Of a DNA stretch of 36,813 nt, positions 8,689 to 17,033 are shown in pieces (position 1 is the stretch's first letter; every line of letters starts with the position of its first letter). The translations under genes and the position numbers were made by a program. The notes beneath the pieces were generated by a model, which was given only the letters and a program-made list of their open reading frames with translations, did no database searches and was not told the DNA's origin. The DNA comes from Chloroflexota bacterium. Lineage in GTDB: Bacteria; Chloroflexota; Anaerolineae; Promineifilales; Promineifilaceae. The DNA is taken from NCBI GenBank assembly GCA_024223125.1, contig JAAEOP010000619.1, forward strand, positions 1 through 36,813, given 5' to 3'.

Positions 8689-9336
8689 TCAAACAGGCGT
8701 CCCAATCAAATACAATGCTGGGTAGAAGAAAACCCACACTACATCTACATAATGCCAATACAGTGCTGTCCCTTCTACGCCCCAATGACGGTCTGGGGAA
8801 AAATCGCCTTTGCGTCCCCGATTCCAAACAACCAACAACAAAAAGACGCCGCTCAACACATGCAGTGCATGCATTCCCGTCATCGCGTAAAAGACGCCGG
8901 CATACACACCATGTTCCGGCCGTAAATGACCAAATATCTCAATCCCAGCAAAGGATCCTTCCAGGTTGAAGATATTCCATTCCATGATGACCACGCTGAC
9001 AAAGAAAATAATGCCCAGAAATGCAGCTATCATAAATGAGGAAAGGAATGTGCCCCGTTCCCCTTGTTCCATTGCTGTTTCCCCGCGATATACAAAAAAA
9101 CTACTCACCAACAAAACGGTCGTGGCAATCAATCCAAGTTCCTGGCTTAGTTCTGGCCGTGTGTCTCCCCACAAATAAAACCTGGCCGCAAACAAAGCGC
9201 CAAACAGGAAAATTTCAGACAGGAAAAATATCCACAAACCCATCCGGTTGGCTTTGTGTTGCTGTTCGTAGGGCATTTCATGGCTGTGAGCCTCTTGATG
9301 TTCGTCGGCCGTGTGTTCCATTGTCGTCACACTCAT
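8689..9336 (-). CDS. ctaE: Cytochrome c oxidase subunit III
   Basis: 215 residues with five predicted membrane helices. Subunit III motifs include MGLWIFFLSEIFLFGALFAARFYLW, GMHALHVLSGVFLL and the C-terminal ALYWHYVDVVWVFFYPALYL. This is the short, five-helix form usual in bacterial caa3 oxidases, and the N-terminal stretch is His-rich (MEHTADEHQEAHSHE). Subunit III stabilises the core and the proton-uptake path of subunit I. The ATG at 9336 overlaps the subunit IV stop by one base (TAATG), indicating translational coupling. Confidence 0.92.
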   Translation of the reverse strand: MSVTTMEHTADEHQEAHSHEMPYEQQHKANRMGLWIFFLSEIFLFGALFAARFYLWGDTRPELSQELGLIATTVLLVSSFFVYRGETAMEQGERGTFLSSFMIAAFLGIIFFVSVVIMEWNIFNLEGSFAGIEIFGHLRPEHGVYAGVFYAMTGMHALHVLSGVFLLLVVWNRGRKGDFSPDRHWGVEGTALYWHYVDVVWVFFYPALYLIGTPV

Positions 9337-9563
9337 TAATGATTCTCCTCACGCCACAGGCGATACACATGCATAAAGTAGTACACAATCAACGCTGACT
9401 TCAACAACATCATCACAAATAGCCCCACTGTTGAATTCAAATAAATGCTCATTGCAAACTCAATCAGCGTTAATACCATCAAGGCTGCAAAAACATAAAT
9501 ACCAATGCGCTTTGCAGCTTGTTTTACATCTTCATTCTTTTCCACAGGATCAATCTCCATCAT
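9336..9563 (-). CDS. ctaF: Cytochrome c oxidase subunit IV (prokaryotic type)
   Basis: About 75 residues: a short charged N-terminus, a helix (IYVFAALMVLTLIEFAMSIYL) and a second helix (GLFVMMLLKSALIVYYFMHVYRLW) ending in a short charged tail. The motif KSALIVYYFMH is typical of the small COX4_pro subunit. The frame is open up to 9776, but there it overlaps ctaD and reads its reverse-frame shadow; the true start is ATG 9563 or the next codon at 9560, 23-29 bases after the ctaD stop. This accessory subunit has no catalytic residues. Its position between subunits I and III is usual. Confidence 0.85.
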   Translation of the reverse strand: MMEIDPVEKNEDVKQAAKRIGIYVFAALMVLTLIEFAMSIYLNSTVGLFVMMLLKSALIVYYFMHVYRLWREENH

Positions 9564-9588
9564 ACTACCCACTGAAAACTGCACACTA

Positions 9589-11439
9589 TTAATCTCCGGA
9601 TGCGGCCGGTTGAAACTGAATATAAGGCGCATCCAAACCATAATCATACGGTTCGCCCACGACTTCAAAAGGCACGTCATAATTAAATTCCGGCGGCGGC
9701 GAAGCAATTTGCCACTCAGGTGAACGGGAACCCCACGGATTTGCGCCTGCGGCCGGTTCTGTGCGGGCGCTGGCAATCAAGTTGTAAATCATAATGAGGA
9801 CAGACCAGCCAATAATTAACCCGGCAATGGTTACCAAAATTTGCTGCGTTTCAATACCCAAAGCGGGGTCATAATCGGCATAACGGCGGTTCATCCCCAT
9901 AATGCCGGCGCTCATCTGCCCAAAACTCATCACCCAAAAGCCGGGAACCATCAGCCAGAAATGTAGTTTGCCCAACGACTCTTTATACATATGCCCGGTC
10001 ACTTTAGGATACCAATAGTAGAGGGCGGCAAAGAAGGGGAAGACAAAACCGCCAAACATCGTGGCGTGGAAATGGCCCACAATCCAATAGCTGTCGTGCA
10101 AATGTAGGTCGGTGGGAGCTGTGCCCAAAATGGGGCCGGTAATGCCGCCAATCAAAAAGACAGAAATAGCGCCCAAAGTAAATAGCATTGGTGTACTGAG
10201 TTCAATTTTGCCTTGCCATAAAGTGGCTACCCAGCTAAAGAATTTGACGCCGGTGGGAATAGCTACAAATAGAGTGGTAAGCATAAAGAGAACCCGCAGC
10301 GAATCAGACATACCAGAGGTAAACATATGGTGCGCCCAAACCAGGAACCCAACGAAGGCAATCCCTAAGCTGGATAAGGCAATCCATTTATAGCCAAACA
10401 ATGGTTTCTTTGTAAATACCGGCAGCAATTCACTAATAACACCCAAACCGGGCAAGACAAATACATAGACGACCGGGTGGGAATAAAACCAGAAGATATG
10501 TTGGTACAGAAGCGGGTCGCCGCCGCCGGCCGGATTAAAGTAGACCAGCCCTGTTGCTCGTTCAATCATGTTCAAGGCCAGAGCCACACCCACTGTCTGT
10601 GTAGATGTAAATTGAATGAGGGCTGCAGCCACGGCCGCCCACACAAAAATTGGCATACGGAATAAACTCATACCGGGGGCGCGCATAACGGCCGTTGTCA
10701 CCAAAACATTAATTGAACCGGCAATAGAGGAGAGACCGTTAATGTAAAAACCCAGCAGGAAGAACATGGTTCCCAATTTCCCTACCAGACTCAAGGTGGG
10801 ATAACCAACCCAACCCGTATCCCATCCACCAACTGCCATTGCGAACAACACCAGTACAATAGCGGGAATAGAAACCCAGTAACTGAAAGCATTTAAGCGG
10901 GGGAAAGCCATATCCTGCGCCCCAATCATCAGCGGAACCAGATAGTTAATGAGCGCCCCAATCCCCAACAAAATGCTGACAATCATGACAATGCCATGAG
11001 CGCCAAAAAGTGTATTGTATATATCGTAGTTCAGAAATTGCATACCGGGTTGGGATAGTTCGAACCGGAAGATGAGGGCAAACAAGCCGCCCACTAGCAG
11101 CACAAATAAGCTGGTGTACCCGTATTGAATCCCAATCACTTTATGATTGACATCCGGTCCCAGGTAGCGGGTCCATTCAGGTTTGCCTTCTGGCGCGCCA
11201 TGTTTCAACGGTGTCTCTTTGCCGCCTATCCATTTAAGCCAGTCGGTGAACACGCCGGCAAACAACAAGAAGCCAATGACGCCGATGATCGCCCCCCACA
11301 TCATACTGAACTCATCTAGCCAATCTGGCAAAATGGCCTGGAGCAGATAATATCCACCCAGGGAGAATATCGCTTGCCCCACCAATCCTTTAACGTATGA
11401 AGATGTGAGGATGTAGCCTAAATTTCGAAAAAATCTCAT
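9589..11439 (-). CDS. ctaD: Cytochrome c oxidase subunit I, A2-type
   Basis: 616 residues, the catalytic heme-copper subunit. Visible ligands: heme a His in LFGAHGIVMI; CuB His and cross-linked Tyr in FYSHPVVYVFVLPG; CuB His pair in VWAHHMFTSGM; heme a3 and heme a His in IVGHFHATMFGG; K-channel Lys in AIPTGVKFFSW. The YSHP motif replaces the GHPE glutamate, which marks the A2 subtype (as in Rhodothermus-type caa3), not a dead enzyme. The protein is longer than a core subunit I because of an N-terminal extension with two extra helices (about residues 1-70). ATG 11439 follows GGGAG at 7 bases. It lies downstream of subunit II on the same strand. Confidence 0.96.
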   Translation of the reverse strand: MRFFRNLGYILTSSYVKGLVGQAIFSLGGYYLLQAILPDWLDEFSMMWGAIIGVIGFLLFAGVFTDWLKWIGGKETPLKHGAPEGKPEWTRYLGPDVNHKVIGIQYGYTSLFVLLVGGLFALIFRFELSQPGMQFLNYDIYNTLFGAHGIVMIVSILLGIGALINYLVPLMIGAQDMAFPRLNAFSYWVSIPAIVLVLFAMAVGGWDTGWVGYPTLSLVGKLGTMFFLLGFYINGLSSIAGSINVLVTTAVMRAPGMSLFRMPIFVWAAVAAALIQFTSTQTVGVALALNMIERATGLVYFNPAGGGDPLLYQHIFWFYSHPVVYVFVLPGLGVISELLPVFTKKPLFGYKWIALSSLGIAFVGFLVWAHHMFTSGMSDSLRVLFMLTTLFVAIPTGVKFFSWVATLWQGKIELSTPMLFTLGAISVFLIGGITGPILGTAPTDLHLHDSYWIVGHFHATMFGGFVFPFFAALYYWYPKVTGHMYKESLGKLHFWLMVPGFWVMSFGQMSAGIMGMNRRYADYDPALGIETQQILVTIAGLIIGWSVLIMIYNLIASARTEPAAGANPWGSRSPEWQIASPPPEFNYDVPFEVVGEPYDYGLDAPYIQFQPAASGD

Positions 11440-11524
11440 CGCCAGTCTCCCATTTTGAATCTGACTTGTCTTAAGAGCGGCGAGATCTTCAAAACCTTGC
11501 CGGTCTGGACGGTTAAGGCGTTGT

Positions 11525-12604
11525 TTATTCGTTTAATGTTTCAATAAAAGCGATCAAGTCGTTCGTAATTTGATCGGCATCGCTAAAGCCAAAGCTGTTG
11601 AATCGATCTTCAAAGTTCTGAGTAGACATAATGCCGGGGTTGAAGCCAGCCGTTACTTTGGCATCTGGATCAAGGATGGATTCATATAGGTAATCATGAT
11701 CCACGATAACGGTAGAGCCGTCAGCTAATTCCTCTTCACTATTGTAGATTCCTAACCATGTTGGCCCGGCACCGTCAGTGCCATCTAACTTGTGGCAGCC
11801 ATTACAACCAAACTCTGTATACCAGAATTCACCCCGTTCGGCCGGCGTCAACCCTTCCAGGTCGTCCAGACCGGGCTTGCCTGAAATTTCCGCTGCCCAG
11901 GCATCGTAATCTGCCTGATTCAACACTAACACATCGGCAACCATTTGTGAATGCTCCAAACCGCAAATTTCCGCGCAGCGCGTTTTGTAAGCTCCCTCTT
12001 TTGTTGGCGTAATGCGGAGCTCAAAGTAATCTTCGCCAGGGTTGGCCACGGGCAGCAAATCTTGCTTTACTCGGAATTCCGGAACCCAAAAGGAGTGAAT
12101 AACATCTTCAGAATACATTTGCAAAACAACCGGCTGATTGACCAATAAAACCAATTCACTGCTGCTTTGTCCCCCAATATCGGGGTATTCAAATTTCCAT
12201 GACCATTGACGGCCGATAACTTCTACAGCCCGTTCATTCGGTTCCACAGCCAGTAAATCAGTTAAAACTGTATAACCGTAATATCCAAAAATAATGACGA
12301 CAATGGTGGGTACAATTGTCCAGATAATTTCCAGACCGGTGTGTCCGTGTATGTGGGGAGCATCTTCCTCATCGCCTGGTTGACGCCGGAAAGCGTAAAC
12401 GGAATAAAGGGTGATGACCATGATCATGGAGAAGAGGAATGCTTGCAACCAGAAATGAATATTGAACATGGCGTCAATCGGCCCGGCTTCTTCGCTGGCG
12501 GCCGTTGGTAATCGGAACAGGAAAAATCTAAAAAACGCAAACAACCCAACTGTAGCCAGAGCGGTCAGGATGATAACGACGAGTGCATGTTTATATTTAC
12601 CCAT
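11525..12604 (-). CDS. ctaC: Cytochrome c oxidase subunit II with fused cytochrome c (caa3)
   Basis: 359 residues. After an N-terminal anchor (ALVVIILTALATVGLFAFF) and a second helix comes the cupredoxin domain with the aromatic GRQWSWKFEYP, HSFWVPEFRVKQD and the complete CuA set in RCAEICGLEHSQM (two Cys, His and Met, plus the His upstream). The C-terminal third is a cytochrome c domain with heme attachment FGCNGCHKLDG and a candidate axial Met in NPGIMSTQNF. A subunit II-cytochrome c fusion defines caa3-type oxidases, which take electrons from a bc-type or alternative complex. ATG 12604 is preceded by a GGAC site. The 85-bp gap to ctaD holds a partial copy of the 3652 palindrome. Confidence 0.95.
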   Translation of the reverse strand: MGKYKHALVVIILTALATVGLFAFFRFFLFRLPTAASEEAGPIDAMFNIHFWLQAFLFSMIMVITLYSVYAFRRQPGDEEDAPHIHGHTGLEIIWTIVPTIVVIIFGYYGYTVLTDLLAVEPNERAVEVIGRQWSWKFEYPDIGGQSSSELVLLVNQPVVLQMYSEDVIHSFWVPEFRVKQDLLPVANPGEDYFELRITPTKEGAYKTRCAEICGLEHSQMVADVLVLNQADYDAWAAEISGKPGLDDLEGLTPAERGEFWYTEFGCNGCHKLDGTDGAGPTWLGIYNSEEELADGSTVIVDHDYLYESILDPDAKVTAGFNPGIMSTQNFEDRFNSFGFSDADQITNDLIAFIETLNE

Positions 12605-12640
12605 TTTTATTTTGTCCTACAAGCCTAAAAGTGTGACTAT

Positions 12641-13603
12641 TTAATTAAGAAGCAATACCATAAGGCCTAACCCAACACCCACAATGAGCAGACCCGTTAT
12701 TAAGACGAAAATAGTGTCATAAGGAATACCTTTCTCACGGCCGCGTTCATCCCCATGTTTTATCTTTTCCACAACCACATCAGCTGGCGTCGGCCGCCAC
12801 AAATAAGCCAGCGCAATCAGCGTTACAATCTCTACAAGGCCGACAATGTTGAATAATTGGCTAACGGATAGGGATTCAGTTAATTTGGTTATGCCAAACA
12901 GGGCAAAGGTAACAAACGCCACTAGAAGCATGATGAGTACAGCCAGGCTCGCTTTACCCCAGCGCGGGGCAAAAATAAGGATAGCGGCCGTAATTAAGAG
13001 GGGACCCCCCACAATAATGAGTCCCGGCGCCACAAGCTCATTGCCAATTTCCACCACTCGTTCCGGGAAAAAGGTGGTTGCCACAATGGTTGCCCCAAAA
13101 TAGACAAACAGCAGAATGATGAGGTCGGTGCTAATAACCGACCAGCGAGGCATACCATCATTATTAGGTGGGGCAGCGGCACGGCCGTCTTGCATTTCCT
13201 TCAATTTCTCTTTTTCTTTCTTATTCAGGGCGGTGGCGTGTTCTTTATAAGAATCGCTGGCCTCCGTTTTGGAAACCAGGCGAGATAAAAACGCATACAG
13301 CACCCCCAGCACAATGCCAGCGCCCAATACCAGACCAATGGTTACAGCCGTGACCCCTAACAAGGCCTGCAACGGAGACATCACAATTGTTTGGCCGCCA
13401 ACCTCTGCGCCAGTTGGTAATGTTGTCACCGGAATATTGATGACGATTGGATGCGATTCATAGGGAATGGCTGTGCTGGACCCGCTACCAGACCCCAAAT
13501 TTAAGCTAACCGATAGGGTTGGCCAGATGGCGGCAATAGCGCCAAATATGAGCAACAGGATGACTAATATCATCCATGTTTTCCAAGACTCTGTTCTACT
13601 CAA
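12641..13603 (-). CDS. Unrecognised seven-helix membrane protein upstream of oxidase genes
   Basis: 320 residues. Helix 1 (ILVILLLIFGAIAAIW) is followed by a Gly/Ser-rich, Pro-containing external loop (about 35-75), a second helix (VTAVTIGLVLGAGIVLGVLY), a charged Lys/Glu-rich cytoplasmic segment (about 110-150), and five more helices, the last being VLITGLLIVGVGLGLMVLLL. No catalytic or metal-binding motif stands out and I do not recognise a family. TTG 13603 is supported by CAGGAG 8-9 bases upstream. It precedes ctaC by 36 bp on the same strand, so it is probably co-transcribed with the oxidase and may be an accessory subunit or assembly factor. That role is inference from position only. 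Confidence 0.65.
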   Translation of the reverse strand: MSRTESWKTWMILVILLLIFGAIAAIWPTLSVSLNLGSGSGSSTAIPYESHPIVINIPVTTLPTGAEVGGQTIVMSPLQALLGVTAVTIGLVLGAGIVLGVLYAFLSRLVSKTEASDSYKEHATALNKKEKEKLKEMQDGRAAAPPNNDGMPRWSVISTDLIILLFVYFGATIVATTFFPERVVEIGNELVAPGLIIVGGPLLITAAILIFAPRWGKASLAVLIMLLVAFVTFALFGITKLTESLSVSQLFNIVGLVEIVTLIALAYLWRPTPADVVVEKIKHGDERGREKGIPYDTIFVLITGLLIVGVGLGLMVLLLN

Positions 13604-13758
13604 GAGATTTTCTCCTGTTCAGACTACAACAAAATTTGATTTATTTAGTAGGAAGGTCTTCCATGAACCTACTGGGAGGTTCGAGTTGTATCCTCTGCGA
13701 TTGCAAATTTTAGCACAATCTTCTCTCAGGGCAATGATCGTTTTCTGGGCACAGTGTG

Positions 13759-13802
13759 CAGTTTTCAGTGTGCGACAAGATGTTACTGACAACTGAAAAC
13801 TG
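13759..13802. repeat. Intergenic inverted repeat
   Basis: CAGTTTTCAGT (13759-13769) and ACTGAAAACTG (13792-13802) form an 11-bp perfect inverted repeat in the 223-bp gap between the sigma factor stop and the membrane-protein start. The same GCAGTTTTCAGTG word recurs upstream of ctaF at about 9570-9582. It may be a dispersed repeat or mRNA-processing element; no terminator T-run was seen. Confidence 0.5.
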
Positions 13803-13826
13803 ATTGCTAGTTACCTGATTGCTGAA

Positions 13827-14420
13827 CTAAAACGGCCGTCTAAAAAACCCCCGCTTCTCCTCGATCTTCTGCCCGGTACGTTGTTCAAAATCCTTTCGCA
13901 AAGCCAACAATGTGCGATGATACAGGGACTTTATTGCCCCTTCACTACGTCCCATAATCTCCCCGATTTCCGAATTAGAAAGATATTCCACAAATTTTAA
14001 CACCAACAATTCCTGCCGGTCGGCCGGCAAGCGGCGGATAGCTTGCAGCAGCGCTTCTTTATCATCCAGCAACTGCGTGGCAAATTCCGGCCCATCCTCA
14101 GAAATTCGCCAATGGGAAATATCATCAATGGAAATGATCTGGCGGCGGCTGTTGTCACGATGCCAATTGGCTACCAAATTATGGGCAATACGGTAAAGCC
14201 AGGCTGAAAACGGGACGCCTTTATCTTCATAACGGCCGATATGCTTCATAGCCCGCATAAAAACCTTAGCCGTTAAATCTTCCGCATCAGCCACATTACT
14301 GGTACGATAGTAGACATAATTATAAATCTTGTCGTAATAACGCTCATAAAGCAGCCCAAACGCATCGCCATCTATTTTGGCTTGCTGAATTAAAACGGCG
14401 TCGTCAATCTCTACATTCAT
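13827..14420 (-). CDS. ECF-type RNA polymerase sigma factor
   Basis: 197 residues from ATG 14420. Region 2: FGLLYERYYDKIYNYVYYRT, then DAEDLTAKVFMRAM and FSAWLYRIAHNLVANWHR, the -10 recognition and core-binding part. Region 4: AIRRLPADRQELLVLKFVEY and SNSEIGEIMGRSEGAIKSLY, a helix-turn-helix for -35 recognition. The spacing fits a group 4 sigma. The frame is open upstream to 14744, but that part is the shadow of the RecG C-terminus. No anti-sigma gene lies beside it. It follows recG by 79 bp and precedes the oxidase block, so it may direct expression of that block, but no promoter evidence shows this. The ACGGCCGT octamer overlaps the 3' end. Confidence 0.85.
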   Translation of the reverse strand: MNVEIDDAVLIQQAKIDGDAFGLLYERYYDKIYNYVYYRTSNVADAEDLTAKVFMRAMKHIGRYEDKGVPFSAWLYRIAHNLVANWHRDNSRRQIISIDDISHWRISEDGPEFATQLLDDKEALLQAIRRLPADRQELLVLKFVEYLSNSEIGEIMGRSEGAIKSLYHRTLLALRKDFEQRTGQKIEEKRGFFRRPF

Positions 14421-14454
14421 CTTTTGGAACTGTGTTTTTTTGGCTGTCTTGTTT

Positions 14455-14499
14455 TGGAGATTGGAGGTTACGAGATTAAATCTCCCAATCTTCAATCTC
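14455..14499. repeat. GATTGGAGATT-type repeat, copy 1
   Basis: An imperfect inverted repeat built from GAGATTGGAG-like words and their complements (CTCCCAATCTTCAATCTCT) occupies the gap between recG and the sigma factor. Related copies lie at 21605-21639 and 32222-32266, and a partial one in-frame at 22994-23049. Confidence 0.6.
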
Positions 14500-16965
14500 T
14501 CAACTAAAATCCCCGGCTGCCTGCCAGAAGTGGGATACGCGGTCACGCAGCAGCTTATGTTCTGGCAGTTCCAGGGTGGGATCTTTTTCAAAGATGGCAA
14601 TGGCTTCTTTTCGGGCCAATTCCAACATGTCCATATCCAGCAAAGAAGCCATTTGCAGTTCTGGCAAGCCACTTTGCCGACGGCCGAAAAACTCGCCCGG
14701 CCCGCGCAGTTCCAAATCCTTTTCGGCCAATATAAAACCATCATTGGTTTCTTCTAATGCAGATAGGCGTTCTTCAGATTCTTGAGATTCGCTGTCGGCA
14801 ATGAGCATACAGTAGGATTGGTGTTTGCCGCGCCCCACACGGCCGCGAAACTGATGCAATTGAGCCAGACCAAAACGATTGGCTCCCTCGATGAGCATGA
14901 CGGTGGCATTAGGCACATCTACCCCCACTTCAATGACAGAAGTAGAAGTCAATATTTGCACCTCGCCCTCATAAAAATGGCGCATGACACTTTCTTTTTC
15001 ATTGGATTTAAGACGGCCGTGAATCAACCCCACTTGCAAATCGGGAAACACTTCCTCTTGCAAACGTCGGTGGTCTTCAACGGCCGCTTTTGCATCTACC
15101 TTGTCAGACTCCTCCACCAGCGGATAAATAATATAAGCCTGCCGCCCTTGCTTCACCTGACTGCGAATAAACGAGTACGCTCGCTCTCGTTCCCGTCCCG
15201 GCAGCCAGCGCGTTTTAATTTCCTGACGGCCGGGCGGCATTTCATCAATAATGGAAAGGTCTAAGTCACCATACAATGAAAGCGCCAATGTGCGCGGAAT
15301 AGGTGTAGCCGACATTGTTAACAGATGGGGGTTAAATACCTCCCCGTTGGCCGTTCCCTTGTCTCGTAACGCTTGCCTCTGATCAACGCCAAAGCGGTGC
15401 TGCTCATCCACAACGGCCAGCGCCAGACTGCCAAAGTTCACAGTTCCCTGAATAAGCGCATGAGTGCCAATCGCAATATGAATGGAGCCATCGGCTAGTC
15501 CGGCATAGATTTGCTCGCGAGCAGTGGTAGGGGTACTGCCGGTTAACAAACTGACAGTGACGCCAAATTGGGTCAATAATTTGCTCAAACTCTGGTAATG
15601 TTGCTCGGCTAAAATTTCGGTAGGGGCCATGAGTGCGGCCTGCTGGCCGGTGCTGGCCGCGCTCAGCATAGCGGCCGCGGCAACCAATGTTTTACCCGCG
15701 CCCACATCTCCTTGCAGCAGCCGGTTCATGGGGATACCCGTGGCCATATCGGCCATAATTTCATCAATCACCCGCTGTTGGGCGGCGGTCAGTTCAAAGG
15801 GTAAAGCGTTGCGAAAGCGCACCATAACGGCCGGATCAGGGCTTACTTTAAGACCGGTTTGAGACTGCCATTCATGACGGCTGCCTTGCATCCCTAGCTG
15901 CAATAAAAAGAGTTCATCAAAGGCCAGACGGCGACGAGCCTTGTGCAATTGTTGTTGATTGTCGGGGAAATGGGTTTTTTGGCTGGCGACCGGCAGCCGG
16001 TTTAGTTTGAGCCGTTTACGCACCGGTTGAGGCAGCGGGTCAGGCAGACGAGGGGACCATTCTTTTACGGCCGTCTGCATAATTTCCCGCATCTTGTTAC
16101 TGGTCAGCCCTTTTGTGAGCGGGTAAACGGGCACAATGCGCCGTGTCTTTAACGGTTCCAATTCCAGCGGCTCCCAATCTGGTGAATTGAAGATCGGCCG
16201 TCCTAAAAACTGATCTACCTTGCCGCTGATGACAATTTGCAGCCCTGCTTTTAACTGGTTTGTTAGCCACGGCTGGTTGAACCAGGTAGCCTGAACCTTG
16301 CCTGTGCCATCGCTGATGATGGCCTGGACAATGACCTGATTGTTGCGGGTACGCCGGGAGCGAGCTTCCCACACTGTACCAATGATGGTGACTTGCTCGC
16401 CATATTCCAGCCGGTTAATTGGCTTCATGAGCGTGTAATCATCATAGCGACGGGGGAAGATGTAGAGCAAATCCCAGATGGTGGTGACGCCCAGTTTGGC
16501 TAGACGTTCACCGATTTTGGGGCCGACCCCTTTGAGGGCAGTTACAGATTGGGACAGGCCTTCGGGATCGGGGTCAACGATTTTGGGTTGGGGTTTGGGA
16601 GGCGGTGGTTTTTGTTTCTGTTTTTGGGGTTTTGGTTTGGCTACGGCCGGTTTTGGCTTGGCGGCCTTTTTCGTTGGCGGGGGTGTTGGTTCACCCACCC
16701 GGTCAGCGCGGTGGCGCAGTTGCGTATTCAAATCTTGCATAGCTTTGGCACGAGCTTCGGGACCGGGCAGACGGCCGTAACCCGACAACACCTCCGCCAC
16801 CTGTTCCACCAATGCCTTATCTTGCTCGTCTACCGCTTCTTCGCGGGCCTGCCCCACCCAAAACGTAGCAAATTGGCCGATACCGCCAACCACGGCTTTA
16901 TTCTTATACCCTTGTTTCGCTTCTAAATCGAGAACTTGTTGTAAACGCTTAAATGATCGAGACAT
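14500..16965 (-). CDS. recG: ATP-dependent DNA helicase RecG
   Basis: About 821 residues. An N-terminal helical region (1-100) is joined by a Lys/Pro-rich linker (about 100-135) to a helix-hairpin-helix-like segment (ALKGVGPKIGERLAKLG) and the wedge/OB domain. Helicase motifs: Walker A in LLQGDVGAGKTLVAAA, DEQHRFGV, SATPIPRTLALSLYGDLDLS, and VGRGKHQSYCML in motif VI. RecG remodels stalled replication forks and branched DNA. The N-terminal extension and linker make it longer than E. coli RecG (about 690). ATG 16965 is preferred; an in-frame GTG at 16983 overlaps the GGAG that would serve as its own ribosome site. The stop is followed by a repeat element. Confidence 0.93.
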   Translation of the reverse strand: MSRSFKRLQQVLDLEAKQGYKNKAVVGGIGQFATFWVGQAREEAVDEQDKALVEQVAEVLSGYGRLPGPEARAKAMQDLNTQLRHRADRVGEPTPPPTKKAAKPKPAVAKPKPQKQKQKPPPPKPQPKIVDPDPEGLSQSVTALKGVGPKIGERLAKLGVTTIWDLLYIFPRRYDDYTLMKPINRLEYGEQVTIIGTVWEARSRRTRNNQVIVQAIISDGTGKVQATWFNQPWLTNQLKAGLQIVISGKVDQFLGRPIFNSPDWEPLELEPLKTRRIVPVYPLTKGLTSNKMREIMQTAVKEWSPRLPDPLPQPVRKRLKLNRLPVASQKTHFPDNQQQLHKARRRLAFDELFLLQLGMQGSRHEWQSQTGLKVSPDPAVMVRFRNALPFELTAAQQRVIDEIMADMATGIPMNRLLQGDVGAGKTLVAAAAMLSAASTGQQAALMAPTEILAEQHYQSLSKLLTQFGVTVSLLTGSTPTTAREQIYAGLADGSIHIAIGTHALIQGTVNFGSLALAVVDEQHRFGVDQRQALRDKGTANGEVFNPHLLTMSATPIPRTLALSLYGDLDLSIIDEMPPGRQEIKTRWLPGRERERAYSFIRSQVKQGRQAYIIYPLVEESDKVDAKAAVEDHRRLQEEVFPDLQVGLIHGRLKSNEKESVMRHFYEGEVQILTSTSVIEVGVDVPNATVMLIEGANRFGLAQLHQFRGRVGRGKHQSYCMLIADSESQESEERLSALEETNDGFILAEKDLELRGPGEFFGRRQSGLPELQMASLLDMDMLELARKEAIAIFEKDPTLELPEHKLLRDRVSHFWQAAGDFS

Positions 16966-17033
16966 ATGCTTGATCTTCTTCACTCCAATAAATAATGATT
17001 TCGTATTTAGTCATGGTCTTCAGTTGATTTCTC

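Noticed and set aside
9952..10520. Missing glutamate in the subunit I HPEV motif as a sign of an inactive oxidase
   Set aside because: The YSHP form is the known A2 variant and every heme and copper ligand is present.
14421..14744. N-terminal extension of the sigma factor
   Set aside because: This part overlaps recG in another frame, is rich in Trp and Cys, and the family starts near MNVEIDDAVLIQQAK at 14420.
16478..16926. Glycine-rich proteins on the plus strand opposite the recG linker
   Set aside because: They are the reverse-frame reading of the Lys/Pro-rich recG linker and have no ribosome site.
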